Shown one piece after another: positions 29,402 to 38,806 of a stretch of DNA of 64,000 nt. The number at the start of each line of letters is the position of its first letter. Positions within the stretch are counted from its first letter, which is position 1. Origin of the DNA: an uncultured Clostridia bacterium (GTDB lineage Bacteria > Bacillota > Clostridia > TANB77 > CAG-508); the NCBI GenBank assembly GCA_947626815.1, contig CANQTN010000003.1, positions 1-64,000 on the forward strand. The letters run 5' to 3'. The notes below the pieces were generated by a model, which ran no database searches, had not been told where the DNA came from, and saw nothing but the letters and a program-made list of their open reading frames with translations. The position numbers and the translations under genes were made by a program.

Positions 29402-29428
29402 AAAAGCACTTCAATTAAGAGTGCCTTT
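29402..29428 (-). terminator. Terminator of spoVG
   Basis: GGCACTC pairs with GAAGTGCTTTTTTT on the minus strand just after the spoVG stop. Confidence 0.7.
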
Positions 29429-29449
29429 AGTGTTAACTATTATTAATAA

Positions 29450-29731
29450 TTATTCTGCTGATTCCTCTGTTTTTTCTGTTTCTGGAGCTTCATAAGCTTC
29501 TAAAATAGCTGCTTGAATTTTCTCCCTTGTATCAGCATTAATTGGATGTGCTATATCCTTGAATTCTCCGTTTGGAGTTTTTCTGCTTGGCATAGCTATA
29601 AATAATCCATTTTGGCTTTCGATAACTTTAATATCGTGTACTGCGAATTCATTATCGAATGTTACAGAAGCAACAGCTTTCATTCTGTTCTCTGAATTTA
29701 CTTTTCTTAAACGTACATCTGTAATTTGCAT
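29450..29731 (-). CDS. spoVG: Septation/sporulation regulator SpoVG
   Basis: 93 residues of the SpoVG family: [27 protein letters not shown] and the conserved basic loop [18 protein letters not shown], with an acidic C-terminal tail. SpoVG is a small dimeric nucleic-acid-binding regulator of sporulation and surface genes. The ATG at 29731 is used because AGGTAGGTG lies at good spacing upstream and the four extra residues from the GTG start are not conserved. Confidence 0.93.
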   Translation of the reverse strand: MQITDVRLRKVNSENRMKAVASVTFDNEFAVHDIKVIESQNGLFIAMPSRKTPNGEFKDIAHPINADTREKIQAAILEAYEAPETEKTEESAE

Positions 29732-29806
29732 TTTTAAGTGCACCTACCTTCCTTATGTTTTAAAAATATTTTGTACATTTTTTTATATTTTATGTACATT
29801 TATATT

Positions 29807-29831
29807 ATTCTTCATAAAATTCCTTTTTCCT
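29807..29831 (-). promoter_or_regulatory. Candidate sigma-H promoter of spoVG
   Basis: On the minus strand AGGAAAA (29825-29831), 14 bases, then GAAT (29807-29810), preceded by GAA, fits the sigma-H pattern RnAGGAwWW-N11-RnnGAAT. spoVG is a classic sigma-H target in Bacillus; extrapolation to this organism is inference. Confidence 0.5.
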
Positions 29832-30003
29832 TCTTTTTTTTACAAAAAATTTAAATTTTATCTTTATCATTTTTTACTAATAAAACATTGTAACTTTTTT
29901 TTATATTTTTTAATAATATATTACTATGTTGCTTTAGAGTTCATATTATATAAAATAATACATATTAATAATAAATCAATTTTTTGAAATTTCTTTCAAA
30001 CTA

Positions 30004-30032
30004 TTGAATTTTTCTACTTATAATTATATAAT
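30004..30032 (+). promoter_or_regulatory. Sigma-A promoter of murC
   Basis: TTGAAT (30004-30009) and TATAAT (30027-30032), spacer 17 bp, 36 bp before the murC start. Confidence 0.7.
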
Positions 30033-30067
30033 TTGTCTGTTAAAATTAATTAAAGGAAGTGTATTTG

Positions 30068-31453
30068 ATGCCAAATATAAATAATAATTTAAATAAATAT
30101 AAAAAAATACATATGATTGGTATTGGTGGAGTTAGTATGAGTGGTATTGCAGCAATTCTAAAAAACTGGGGATTTTTGGTTACTGGTTCAGATAGTTCTG
30201 ATTCTGAAAATATACAAATTTTAAAAGATCTAGGAATAAAAGTTACAATTGGACATAATTTGGAAGATGTTGCAAATGCTGATGCTATTGTTTATTCAGC
30301 AGCCGTTAAGCAAACCGATCCTGAAATACAAGAAGCCAAAAAATTAAATATACCTACTATTGAAAGAGCCAATTTTTTAGGTGAATTAACTCGTTGCTAT
30401 AAAAATACTGTTTGCATTTCTGGTACTCATGGAAAAACTACAACTACATCTATGGTTTCACTTTGTTTCGTTGAAGCCTTAAGAGAACCTAGTATTCAAG
30501 TTGGCGGTTATTTAGACCAAATTCATGGTAACTTTTTAGTAGGAAATAGTGAAGATTTCATTATAGAAGCTTGTGAATATGTAGAAAGTTTCTTAAAATT
30601 TAGTCCTAAAGCAGAAATTATTTTAAATATTGATAATGATCATTTAGATTATTTTAAAACATTTGAAAATATAAAAAATGCCTTTATTAAATATGTAAAA
30701 TTATTACCTGATGACGGTCTTTTAGTAATAAATGGTGATGATAAAAACTGTTTAGATTTATCTCAATATACAAATGCTAATTGCATTACATATGGTATAA
30801 AAAATGAAAAAGTAGATTTCCATGCTAAAAATATTACTTTCGATTCAGACGGATTTGCTGAATTTGATGTTTATAATAAAGGTCTATTTTTTGATAAATT
30901 AAAATTAAGTATTCCTGGTATTCATAACGTATTAAATGCTTTAGCTTGTATTTCATTATGCTCAGAATATGGTATTGATAAAAATATTATTAAATCAACT
31001 TTATTAAAATTTACTGGTGCTCACAGAAGATTTGAATATAAAGGAAAAATTGAAAATAAAGCCTCTGTATATGACGACTATGGTCATCATCCTACTGAAA
31101 TTTTAGCTACAGCTAAAGCTCTTAACAATAAACACTTTAATCATTCTTGGGTTGTTTTTCAGCCTCATACATACAGTAGAACTAAAAACTTATTAAATGA
31201 TTTTGCTAACGCATTATTAAATTTTGATAATGTCATCATTTTAGATATCTACGCCGCTAGGGAAAATAATACTTATGGTGTTTCTTCCAAAGATTTAGTA
31301 AACTATTTAATTTCTATTGGTAAAAATGCAAAATATATACCAGATTTTAACGAATGTGTTTCTTACATAAAGCAAAATATTAAAGAAAATGATATTGTTA
31401 TAACTTTAGGTGCTGGAACAGTTACAGAAATTGGACCAATGTTAGTAAATTAA
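30068..31453 (+). CDS. murC: UDP-N-acetylmuramate--L-alanine ligase
   Basis: 461 residues. It adds L-Ala to UDP-N-acetylmuramic acid, the first amino-acid step of peptidoglycan stem synthesis, in the cytoplasm. Seen: the N-terminal nucleotide-binding IGIGGVSMSGIA, the ATP loop ISGTHGKTTTTSM (about residue 112), EACEYVESFL, and the C-terminal FQPHTYSRTK. The ATG at 30068 is chosen over the GTG at 30059 because AAGGAAG abuts the GTG. It has its own promoter and stands opposite to spoVG. Confidence 0.95.
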   Translation: MPNINNNLNKYKKIHMIGIGGVSMSGIAAILKNWGFLVTGSDSSDSENIQILKDLGIKVTIGHNLEDVANADAIVYSAAVKQTDPEIQEAKKLNIPTIERANFLGELTRCYKNTVCISGTHGKTTTTSMVSLCFVEALREPSIQVGGYLDQIHGNFLVGNSEDFIIEACEYVESFLKFSPKAEIILNIDNDHLDYFKTFENIKNAFIKYVKLLPDDGLLVINGDDKNCLDLSQYTNANCITYGIKNEKVDFHAKNITFDSDGFAEFDVYNKGLFFDKLKLSIPGIHNVLNALACISLCSEYGIDKNIIKSTLLKFTGAHRRFEYKGKIENKASVYDDYGHHPTEILATAKALNNKHFNHSWVVFQPHTYSRTKNLLNDFANALLNFDNVIILDIYAARENNTYGVSSKDLVNYLISIGKNAKYIPDFNECVSYIKQNIKENDIVITLGAGTVTEIGPMLVN

Positions 31454-31549
31454 TAAATTGTTAATTTTGTCAATGGGAAATGAACTTTTACAGTTATACT
31501 TTTACAATATTACTACAAAAAGATTATCAAAAAATTCGTCCCATTGACA

Positions 31550-32780
31550 TTATTCCACAGTTTTTGCTTGCTTAATCATTATATCACCAAATACAGCATA
31601 TCCTTCTTCTGGATTACTTACTAATACATGCGTTATTGCCCCAATAAATTTTCCATTTTGAATTATCGGTGCTCCTGACATCCCTTGTATTATTCCTCCT
31701 GTTTTTTCTATTAATCTAGGATCTGTTATTTTTATTAACATACTTTTATTATTGTAATTATTTTCTTTGTATATTTTTTTTATTTCTATTTCATATTCTT
31801 CTACTTTTTGATTATCTAGTCCACAAAGAATTGTAGCTCTGCCGAGCTTTATTTCATCTCTCATTGCTACTTCCATTTCTTTTGATTTATCTATATTTAA
31901 ACTTGATATATTATTTACTGTACCATATATTCCATATTTACTATTTTTTGATATACTTCCTATATTTTTTTGGTTTTCAATTGTTCCTTCTACTCTACCT
32001 GGTGAACCATTTTCTCCTTTTGTTATATTTAAAATTCTAGTTGTTATAAATTCTCCTGAGGATATATTTATTAACTCTTCCGTGTCTATGTCTGTAATTC
32101 CATGACCTAAAGCTCCAAACGTTTTTGTTGATGGTTCATAAAAAGTTACTGTGCCTACTCCGAGCTGCACTATCTCTTACCCATAATCCTAGTTTATATT
32201 CATTGCTACTTGTTTGTACTGGTTCTATACTACATTCTTTTGTTTGCTCAGATTGTATATATTTTATTTTTACTTTTTCCCCTTTTGCTTGATTTACTGT
32301 TTCTATTAGTTCTTCTGTAGAAGTAATGTTTATATTATTTACCTGTGTAATAGTATCTCCTTCTTTTATTCCACTGTTTTCATATGGTTTATACATTTTA
32401 TTATCTATTCCTTCTATTTCAGACATTCCTACTACTAGCACTCCACTTGTATATAGTTTTACTCCTGCTATACTTCCCACAGGAATTACTTTTGTTTTTT
32501 CTAGTATATCAATATCAACATCTTTTATTGCTATGTTCCCAATTAAATTAACTTGTAATTTTGCTTGTCCAGACTTTTTACTTATAGTCTTATTATTTGA
32601 AACTGTTTCTATTGCCTTAGATTTAGTTTTTACATTCATACCTAAAATTAATGTTTTCATTGTAATATTTTCTCCTTCAAATATTACTAATTTATCTGGT
32701 ATGCTTTCAATTGCTAATACATATATATATATTAATATTAAAAAAAATACTAATAAAAATTTTTTTATTGTTGTTTTCAT
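31550..32780 (-). CDS. spoIVB: SpoIVB peptidase, read with a +1 shift at CGG
   Basis: 409 residues after one skipped base at CGG 32160-32162. SpoIVB is the S55 serine peptidase made in the forespore that cuts SpoIVFA and triggers pro-sigma-K processing. Seen: N-terminal membrane anchor (residues 8-25), a PDZ domain (ENSGIKEGDTITQVNN), then the peptidase domain with FGALGHGI (catalytic His) and GIIQGMSGAPII (catalytic Ser). Frame 0 reads WVRDSAARSRHSNFL and stops; the shift gives SAAGVGTVTFYEP, the conserved domain start. Anchor/PDZ and catalytic parts are in different frames, so activity depends on the recoding. Confidence 0.88.
32160..32162 (-). other. spoIVB: CGG +1 recoding site in spoIVB
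   Basis: Codon 207 is CGG followed by A. GCT-C-GGA-GTA-GGC gives Ala-Gly-Val-Gly at the start of the S55 domain. Confidence 0.8.
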
Positions 32781-32807
32781 TTATAAAAACTCCTTAAAAT
32801 TTATTAT

Positions 32808-32837
32808 TAGTATTAACTTTTATATTTTTTTTATTCA
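32808..32837 (-). promoter_or_regulatory. Candidate forespore (sigma-G/F) promoter of spoIVB
   Basis: TGAATA (32832-32837) and AATACTA (32808-32814) are 17 bp apart on the minus strand, close to the sigma-G pattern GHATR-N17-CATnnTA. spoIVB is a sigma-F/sigma-G gene in Bacillus. Confidence 0.5.
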
Positions 32838-32856
32838 AATTCAATAATATTAATTA

Positions 32857-34609
32857 TTACTTAAATTTTTCTTTCTGTTTTTGCGGATTGACATTTGTTC
32901 TATACATTCCATATCTTTCCCTAGCAAGTGTTGTAAAATATATACTGGCCAATCTTTCTCCCCCAGGTGGCTCAGTATCTTTTAGTTTAGCCATATAATC
33001 ATAAATATTTTCCGAAACTTTTACATCTTTTAAATTCACTATACTCTTATAACTTCCTAAAACTGCATTGCTCATACTTCCTTTTGGCACATAGTAATAT
33101 GTAGTAGTATCATCTATTTGAATATTTTTTATCTCTAAATCAGTATTTAAAATTCCATGTGATGTACCATCACTATTAACAATAGCTGATAATTTACTTT
33201 CAATTGGTCTATGATACTCATTATTTGCTACTATATAAATTGACTCTTCATTCACTACTTCTTTATTTTTATTATTTGTAATTATTGAGTATCCATTATA
33301 TAATTTTCCACCAATGCTTAACCCTTGCAAAAAGCTTATTACTGAAACATTATTAATTATTTTTTCCCACTCATTTTCTTTTAATTTTGGCATTCTAAAA
33401 TCTACTGAAGTAGCTGATGAATAATCATTATAGTTTGTAATTGCTATTGATAATTCCCTTTCTATACAATATTTAATAACTTCTAATCTATGTACATTAA
33501 AATTTGAATACTGATCTTCTATACTATCATTTCCACCGTTAAAATCAAATATAATATCATTTTGATTACTAAATGTTATAGGATTTCCAAATTTATCTAC
33601 TGCATCTTTAGGTTTTAAATCATTTATTTTATATACATTTTGAATTCTCTTTTTAAATTCAACAGCTTCTTTGTAATATTCATTTGCAGAATTATCTACC
33701 TTTTTAAAAAGGTTATCTTTACCTTGTTTTAGACTATCACCATTCAAAATTGAAAACCATTTTCCATCACTTTCAGTGGCATCTTTATCATAATAATATT
33801 TTACCCCATTTATTTTTAAATATGGATATTCTCGTATTTTGTTTTTTTCATTTGTATAATTAGCTCTTGAATTATATACATATTCCTTTTGCATGTTTTC
33901 ATTTGAAGATATTTTTATTCCTCTATAAGTGTATGATCCATCACTTCCAGCAATATTATCTAATAAATAGCCTCCATCTGTTACCCATTTGTTATTTATC
34001 TTTCCTTGTATAGAAATATAATTGTCTAATGCATATGTTATGACAAAATCATCTCCTCTACTTTTTCTTTGATATCTACAACTATAATATATATATGGTT
34101 TTAATCCTGAAAGCTTGTCTCCTTCATGATATGTTTTATCTTCTGCATTTGGTGCATTTTGAGCCAAAATTTCAGCATCACTCTTCCATTTTGACGTCGC
34201 TCCAGGAGCTGTTTGTATTTCATGATCCTTAGTTGTATCTAATTTATTTATATATGGTGAATATATATAATACCCATCATACATTGTATATACTAAAGCT
34301 GGAACAAAATCTCTTAGAATATCTTTATTATATCCTGCCATATTAAAATTAGTTGCTATTGAATTAAAAAATGAATTCACTGATGCTTCTATATCACGTA
34401 ATTTTGAGTTAGCTAAGTCTGATGTATCACTATTTACTGTATTTAGTTGAAAAGCTTTGACTGCATCATATGTTGCATTATCTAGCTTAGAATCATATAA
34501 AGTTTGATAGTTAATTGTTTTCACTTGATTTCCGTATATATGAACTTAAAATCAATGTAATTGGTAATATTATAATAATAAATATTATAGCTAAACTTTG
34601 TACCTTCAT
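32857..34609 (-). CDS. Tad-locus surface protein, N-terminal helix joined by a +1 shift at CGG
   Basis: 583 residues when read from ATG 34609 with one base skipped at CGG 34532-34534. The first 25 codons encode a membrane helix (MKVQSLAIIFIIIILPITL), as in the other small proteins of this locus; the shifted frame continues YIGNQVKTINYQTLYDSKLD. The rest is a mixed domain rich in Tyr, Asn, Lys and Asp (ALVYTMYDGYYIYSP), with no recognised catalytic motif. Starting at the internal ATG 34524 instead would lose the membrane anchor and has no good ribosome site. Likely a major extracellular component or tip protein of the Tad-type apparatus. Confidence 0.7.
34532..34534 (-). other. CGG +1 recoding site, Tad-locus surface protein
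   Basis: Codon 26 is CGG followed by A. ATA-C-GGA joins the N-terminal membrane helix to the large domain. Confidence 0.72.
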
Positions 34610-34690
34610 ATTTTATTCTCATCTTTCTATTTAAATTTAATACTTAAAATTGTAAATATTAACAAATAACCTATATTATGAAATTAAGCT

Positions 34691-35258
34691 TGTAATTTAA
34701 ATTACAAGCCTTACTTATTTTCCTGTTCCATTTGCAGTTACAATTCCTCCATGCTGTGCTGCTATTGTATATGTGTCATTTCCCGATACCATATAAAAGA
34801 AATTCTTTAATTGTTGTCCCATCGTATTATTCGTATTCTTTACACTCGCGGAGAAAAAGTCTCCTTCTTTAAGCAATTTCGTACCCTTAGTCTCTAGTTC
34901 ATCCAATATTTGAGATGTATATTCAGAATAATATACATTTTCTCCTATTTTATCTGATACAGCTTGTGACGTTTTCTTTCCTGGATTTTCATCTAATACT
35001 TTTATTTCCATTTCTACACTATATGTATTATTATCTGCTGCTAGTTCTTCTCTGAATTTTAAATATTTATCTAATGTTAATTTTCCTGTTGTCCTTACAT
35101 CATCTACATATTCTGTTGTTGATGTCTCTGCTGCTAATTGCGATATATCATCTGTTCTATCTGCCATTGTCATTAATGGAAATCCAAACATTAAAACTCC
35201 TGATAATCCTATTGCAACAACTGTTGTTAATGTATCATCTAATGCCATTCCTTTTCCC
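34691..35258 (-). repeat. Direct repeat A (pilin gene copy)
   Basis: About 570 bp, essentially identical to 36688-37255 (offset 1997), covering a whole gene, its downstream palindrome TGTAATTTAAATTACA and its ribosome site. Confidence 0.9.
34715..35248 (-). CDS. Tad-locus pilin-like protein, duplicate copy 2
   Basis: 177 residues, identical in sequence to the protein at 36712-37245. N-terminal membrane helix (about residues 8-28, VVAIGLSGVLMFGFPL), then a soluble part with TTEYVDDVRTTGKLTLD and a C-terminal GNDTYTIAAQHGG. No prepilin-type Gly-Glu cleavage motif. The identical copy 2 kb away shows very recent duplication or gene conversion. Likely a minor pilin or pseudopilin of the Tad/Flp-type machine. 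Confidence 0.75.
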   Translation of the reverse strand: MALDDTLTTVVAIGLSGVLMFGFPLMTMADRTDDISQLAAETSTTEYVDDVRTTGKLTLDKYLKFREELAADNNTYSVEMEIKVLDENPGKKTSQAVSDKIGENVYYSEYTSQILDELETKGTKLLKEGDFFSASVKNTNNTMGQQLKNFFYMVSGNDTYTIAAQHGGIVTANGTGK

Positions 35259-35297
35259 CCCTTTTTATATTTTATATATATAAAGATTTTTTATATA

Positions 35298-35930
35298 TTA
35301 GCCTACTAGTGTATATGTTATAACTCTTTTTTGAGTCTTATTTGCATCTGGTGTTTCTGCTTCTGTTAATTCTTCTTGATAGTATATTCCCAAAGATTCT
35401 TCAAATGTATGGCTTGATAAATATTTATATAAACCATCTGTTCCATCTAAACACTCTGGATCATCAAAATAAAAACCTGTTTTTTTAAATTTTTTTATAT
35501 CTTCTTGTACATTAGGATCTGAATCAGATGGATTTAATAAGCATTTAAGAAAACGTTCTTTCTCATCATCACTTCCTATTACATCATTTTCTAAGTCAAT
35601 CCTACTTACATATTTTTCATTTCTTCTGTATAGTTTAATAAATTGATCATCTCCGTTACCTTTTTTGAACACTATTTTATAATTTTCTTTATATGCTTTA
35701 TATATTGCTGGTATTATGCTTTCTACACCTACTATTCTTTTAGTTGAAATTTCTCCATTTTTTCCTTTATTTAATTCTACATATTCATATTCATATTCTC
35801 TGTCATTATATTCTATTATTTTATCAGCCGTACTTCTAGCTTTACTAAAAGAAGTCATGCTAAGGGATAATGCTAAAATAAATATCATCATCATACCTGC
35901 AATAAGTAAAGCATCTGCTGCATTTTCCAT
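35298..35930 (-). CDS. Tad-locus pilin-like protein
   Basis: 210 residues. Starts MENAADALLIAGMMMIFILA, the shared N-terminal helix of this gene series (MENA/SxAL..AG), followed by DREYEYEYVELNKGKNGE and a charged domain. Its partner copies lack the C-terminal expansion seen here. AGGAGTGATATG-type spacing fixes the start. Function as a pilus subunit is inferred from position and shared N-terminus. Confidence 0.7.
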   Translation of the reverse strand: MENAADALLIAGMMMIFILALSLSMTSFSKARSTADKIIEYNDREYEYEYVELNKGKNGEISTKRIVGVESIIPAIYKAYKENYKIVFKKGNGDDQFIKLYRRNEKYVSRIDLENDVIGSDDEKERFLKCLLNPSDSDPNVQEDIKKFKKTGFYFDDPECLDGTDGLYKYLSSHTFEESLGIYYQEELTEAETPDANKTQKRVITYTLVG

Positions 35931-35958
35931 AACATATCACTCCTTTTTTTTTGCTCTA

Positions 35959-36384
35959 TTAATTTTTCTTAATACTAATTTGATTTATGTATCCAGCCGT
36001 AGACATTCCTCCATTAGTACTACCATAAGTAACTTTATATGTAGATCCTACCTTTGCACTATCTACTTTATAAATTTTATTTGTTGCATCAGTTGTTGTA
36101 ATAGGATCACTACCACTTGCTTGAATCTCAATAACAACCGGTGGATTATCACTCTTATTATTAGTATTTATTTTTTTTATTAATTCTCTTACATTTGCTC
36201 CTTTTACTTTATCTCCAAAATAACTTTCTAATGGTTCATTAAATGTGTTTACTGCTAATTCATCTATTGCATCTGTATTAGCAACTTTTTTTGCATTAGT
36301 ATAAACCATCATACCAAGTGATATAAGTAATATTGATAATAATATAGCCCCTGCTATAATTAAAGCCTTTGATGCATTTTCCAT
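35959..36384 (-). CDS. Tad-locus pilin-like protein, paralogue pair member
   Basis: 141 residues: the MENASKALIIAGAILL helix, then DAIDELAVNTFNEPLESYFG and a short beta C-terminus ending GYINQISIKKN. Its first ~95 residues are nearly identical to the gene at 37277-37690 and the C-terminal halves have diverged, which suggests a duplicated unit under diversification. AGGAGG precedes the ATG. Confidence 0.75.
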   Translation of the reverse strand: MENASKALIIAGAILLSILLISLGMMVYTNAKKVANTDAIDELAVNTFNEPLESYFGDKVKGANVRELIKKINTNNKSDNPPVVIEIQASGSDPITTTDATNKIYKVDSAKVGSTYKVTYGSTNGGMSTAGYINQISIKKN

Positions 36385-36687
36385 AACATTTTCCTCCTTT
36401 GAATTTTTGTTTATAATTTATAAGATTACTAACTTAAGCATTTAGTTAGTAAATTTAATTACGATTTTGTTGTATTATTTGTATAAATATTTTGAATTTT
36501 ACTACTACTACTAAAAAATATTATTCTTCTTATATTATACATTTTTTTATCTTTAAATTCAACATTTTCTTATAAAAAAATATATAATTTTTTATATTTT
36601 AGGAAAGTCATCACAAAAAAACAATAGACTTATTTCTTACCAATAAATCTAAATTTATTTATAATAGTTTACATTATAAAATAAGCC
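36385..36687. other. AT-rich spacer between duplicated pilin units
   Basis: No open frame with a ribosome site. Contains the recurring 18-mer variant TATATTTTAGGAAAGTCA at 36593-36610 after a T run; otherwise nothing recognisable. Confidence 0.4.
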
Positions 36688-37255
36688 TGTAATTTAAATT
36701 ACAAGCCTTACTTATTTTCCTGTTCCATTTGCAGTTACAATTCCTCCATGCTGTGCTGCTATTGTATATGTGTCATTTCCCGATACCATATAAAAGAAAT
36801 TCTTTAATTGTTGTCCCATCGTATTATTCGTATTCTTTACACTCGCGGAGAAAAAGTCTCCTTCTTTAAGCAATTTCGTACCCTTAGTCTCTAGTTCATC
36901 CAATATTTGAGATGTATATTCAGAATAATATACATTTTCTCCTATTTTATCTGATACAGCTTGTGACGTTTTCTTTCCTGGATTTTCATCTAATACTTTT
37001 ATTTCCATTTCTACACTATATGTATTATTATCTGCTGCTAGTTCTTCTCTGAATTTTAAATATTTATCTAATGTTAATTTTCCTGTTGTCCTTACATCAT
37101 CTACATATTCTGTTGTTGATGTCTCTGCTGCTAATTGCGATATATCATCTGTTCTATCTGCCATTGTCATTAATGGAAATCCAAACATTAAAACTCCTGA
37201 TAATCCTATTGCAACAACTGTTGTTAATGTATCATCTAATGCCATTCCTTTTTCC
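36688..37255 (-). repeat. Direct repeat B (pilin gene copy)
   Basis: Second copy of the ~570-bp segment at 34691-35258; the coding parts are identical and flanks differ by single bases near the ribosome site. Confidence 0.9.
36712..37245 (-). CDS. Tad-locus pilin-like protein, duplicate copy 1
   Basis: 177 residues, identical to 34715-35248. One N-terminal helix starting MALDDTLTTVVAIGLSG, then a soluble domain. It follows the 37277-37690 gene closely, forming the same two-gene unit that was duplicated. Confidence 0.75.
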   Translation of the reverse strand: MALDDTLTTVVAIGLSGVLMFGFPLMTMADRTDDISQLAAETSTTEYVDDVRTTGKLTLDKYLKFREELAADNNTYSVEMEIKVLDENPGKKTSQAVSDKIGENVYYSEYTSQILDELETKGTKLLKEGDFFSASVKNTNNTMGQQLKNFFYMVSGNDTYTIAAQHGGIVTANGTGK

Positions 37256-37276
37256 CCCCATTTTTATATTGCTTTA

Positions 37277-37690
37277 TTAATTTGACGTAATCTTAATATT
37301 ATTTATATATCCAGCCGTAGACATTCCTCCATCATCACCATAAGTAACTTTATATGTAGATCCTACCTTTGCACTATCAACCTTATAAGTATTCGCTGGT
37401 GAAGTAGCTGTGCCAATAACCCCCCCTGAAATAGTAATAGTAACCGGTGGATTGTCACTCTTATTATTAGTATTAACTTTTTTTATCAATTCTCTTACAT
37501 TTGCCCCTTTTACTTTATCTCCAAAATAGCTTTCTAATGGTTCATTAAATGTGTTTACTGCTAATTCATCTATTGCATCTGTATTAGCCACCTTTTTTGC
37601 ATTAGTATAAACCATCATACCAAGTGATATAAGTAATATTGACAATAATATAGCTCCTGCTATAATTAAAGCTTTTGATGCATTCTCCAT
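37277..37690 (-). CDS. Tad-locus pilin-like protein, paralogue pair member
   Basis: 137 residues with the MENASKALIIAGAILL helix and the same middle (VNTFNEPLESYFGDKVKG) as the 35959-36384 product; the C-terminal strands differ (ITISGGVIGTATSP against IEIQASGSDPITTT). AGGAGG precedes the start. Confidence 0.75.
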   Translation of the reverse strand: MENASKALIIAGAILLSILLISLGMMVYTNAKKVANTDAIDELAVNTFNEPLESYFGDKVKGANVRELIKKVNTNNKSDNPPVTITISGGVIGTATSPANTYKVDSAKVGSTYKVTYGDDGGMSTAGYINNIKITSN

Positions 37691-37774
37691 AATATTTTCC
37701 TCCTTTGAATTTTTATTTATGGTTTATTTATAATAGTACTAATTAACATTTAATTAGTAAATTTAATTACAATT

Positions 37775-38206
37775 TTATTGTGTTATTTGTGTAAATAACA
37801 TCTTTTTAACTTTTCCAGTTAGTTTATGATATTGTATTTCTTCACACTTAAACTGGATTGTTCCATAAAATTCTACAAACTTGTCCATGCCACCATTATA
37901 AAGTATTTCCATTGGATATGTTGTATTATTATCTATTATTTCTATATCTATATTTATTGAATTATTTTCATTATCAATATATTTTCCTTTTTTGTCCTTT
38001 TGTACTTGATTATTTTTATTATTATCCATCGCTTTGTTTATAATTGTAGTAAGTTCTGTACCACTAATTTCTTTATTATTATAACTTACAAATTGTTTAT
38101 TTTCTCTTTTTGCTTCATTATAATTTACTTTAAAATTCATATACAAATATGAAATACTTCCAACAATTATAAATACTGCTAAGAAAAATATTACAATTTT
38201 TTTCAT
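37775..38206 (-). CDS. Tad-locus membrane-anchored protein
   Basis: 143 residues: membrane helix at residues 4-24 (IVIFFLAVFIIVGSISYLYM), then a charged domain with NKEISGTELTTIINKAMDN, a segment also present in the neighbouring pilin-like proteins (RELIKKxN), and a C-terminal KVKKMLFTQITQ. Lacks the MENAS start. Probably a minor subunit. Confidence 0.65.
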   Translation of the reverse strand: MKKIVIFFLAVFIIVGSISYLYMNFKVNYNEAKRENKQFVSYNNKEISGTELTTIINKAMDNNKNNQVQKDKKGKYIDNENNSINIDIEIIDNNTTYPMEILYNGGMDKFVEFYGTIQFKCEEIQYHKLTGKVKKMLFTQITQ

Positions 38207-38274
38207 ATCTAACCTTCTTATTATGCATTTTTTATTTTATTAATTAAAGATATCTAAAGTGCAATTTATATTAA

Positions 38275-38775
38275 TTAGCTATAAAAAGCAACTTTCCATA
38301 CTCTTCCAGTATATTTACTTATTTCTACTTTACATTTATATGTTCGCAACCTTTTTTCTCCAGTTGTAGAGTCAGTAACCATGTGAAGATTTATTTCATT
38401 ATAAATATCATCATCAAATTGTTTTTTTGAATCACTCCAACCTTCGATCCTAGTACCATTTAATGTTACATAAATACAATTGTCTGTTGCATCACTACTT
38501 AAATTATTATGTTCACTTTTTTTAAAATCATAGTATGTATTTGTTTCTGTTGCTAAATTTGCTATTGTAACTACATCATGAATTGTAACATTTTCTTTGC
38601 CTTCATAAGAAGTAAATTGTGCATTAAATTGTGCTAATACTGCCTCTGCTTTTTGCTGGTGTAATTTTGCAGATGTTGAACCAAATGACACAAATAAATA
38701 TACTGCTAATGATAATAACAATATTCCAATTAATATACCAGCTGCCATAATCAAAGCTTTTGAAGCATTTTCCAT
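38275..38775 (-). CDS. Tad-locus pilin-like protein
   Basis: 166 residues. N-terminal MENASKALIMAAGILIGILL helix, then QQKAEAVLAQFNAQFTSYEGKENVTIHDVV, a pattern shared with the 283-residue neighbour (FNNQYDTYDRKDVRGSELY), and a C-terminal TGRVWKVAFYS. Likely a minor pilin. Confidence 0.7.
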   Translation of the reverse strand: MENASKALIMAAGILIGILLLSLAVYLFVSFGSTSAKLHQQKAEAVLAQFNAQFTSYEGKENVTIHDVVTIANLATETNTYYDFKKSEHNNLSSDATDNCIYVTLNGTRIEGWSDSKKQFDDDIYNEINLHMVTDSTTGEKRLRTYKCKVEISKYTGRVWKVAFYS

Positions 38776-38806
38776 TATTTCACTTCCTAATCCTTTTCAA
38801 TTTTAC

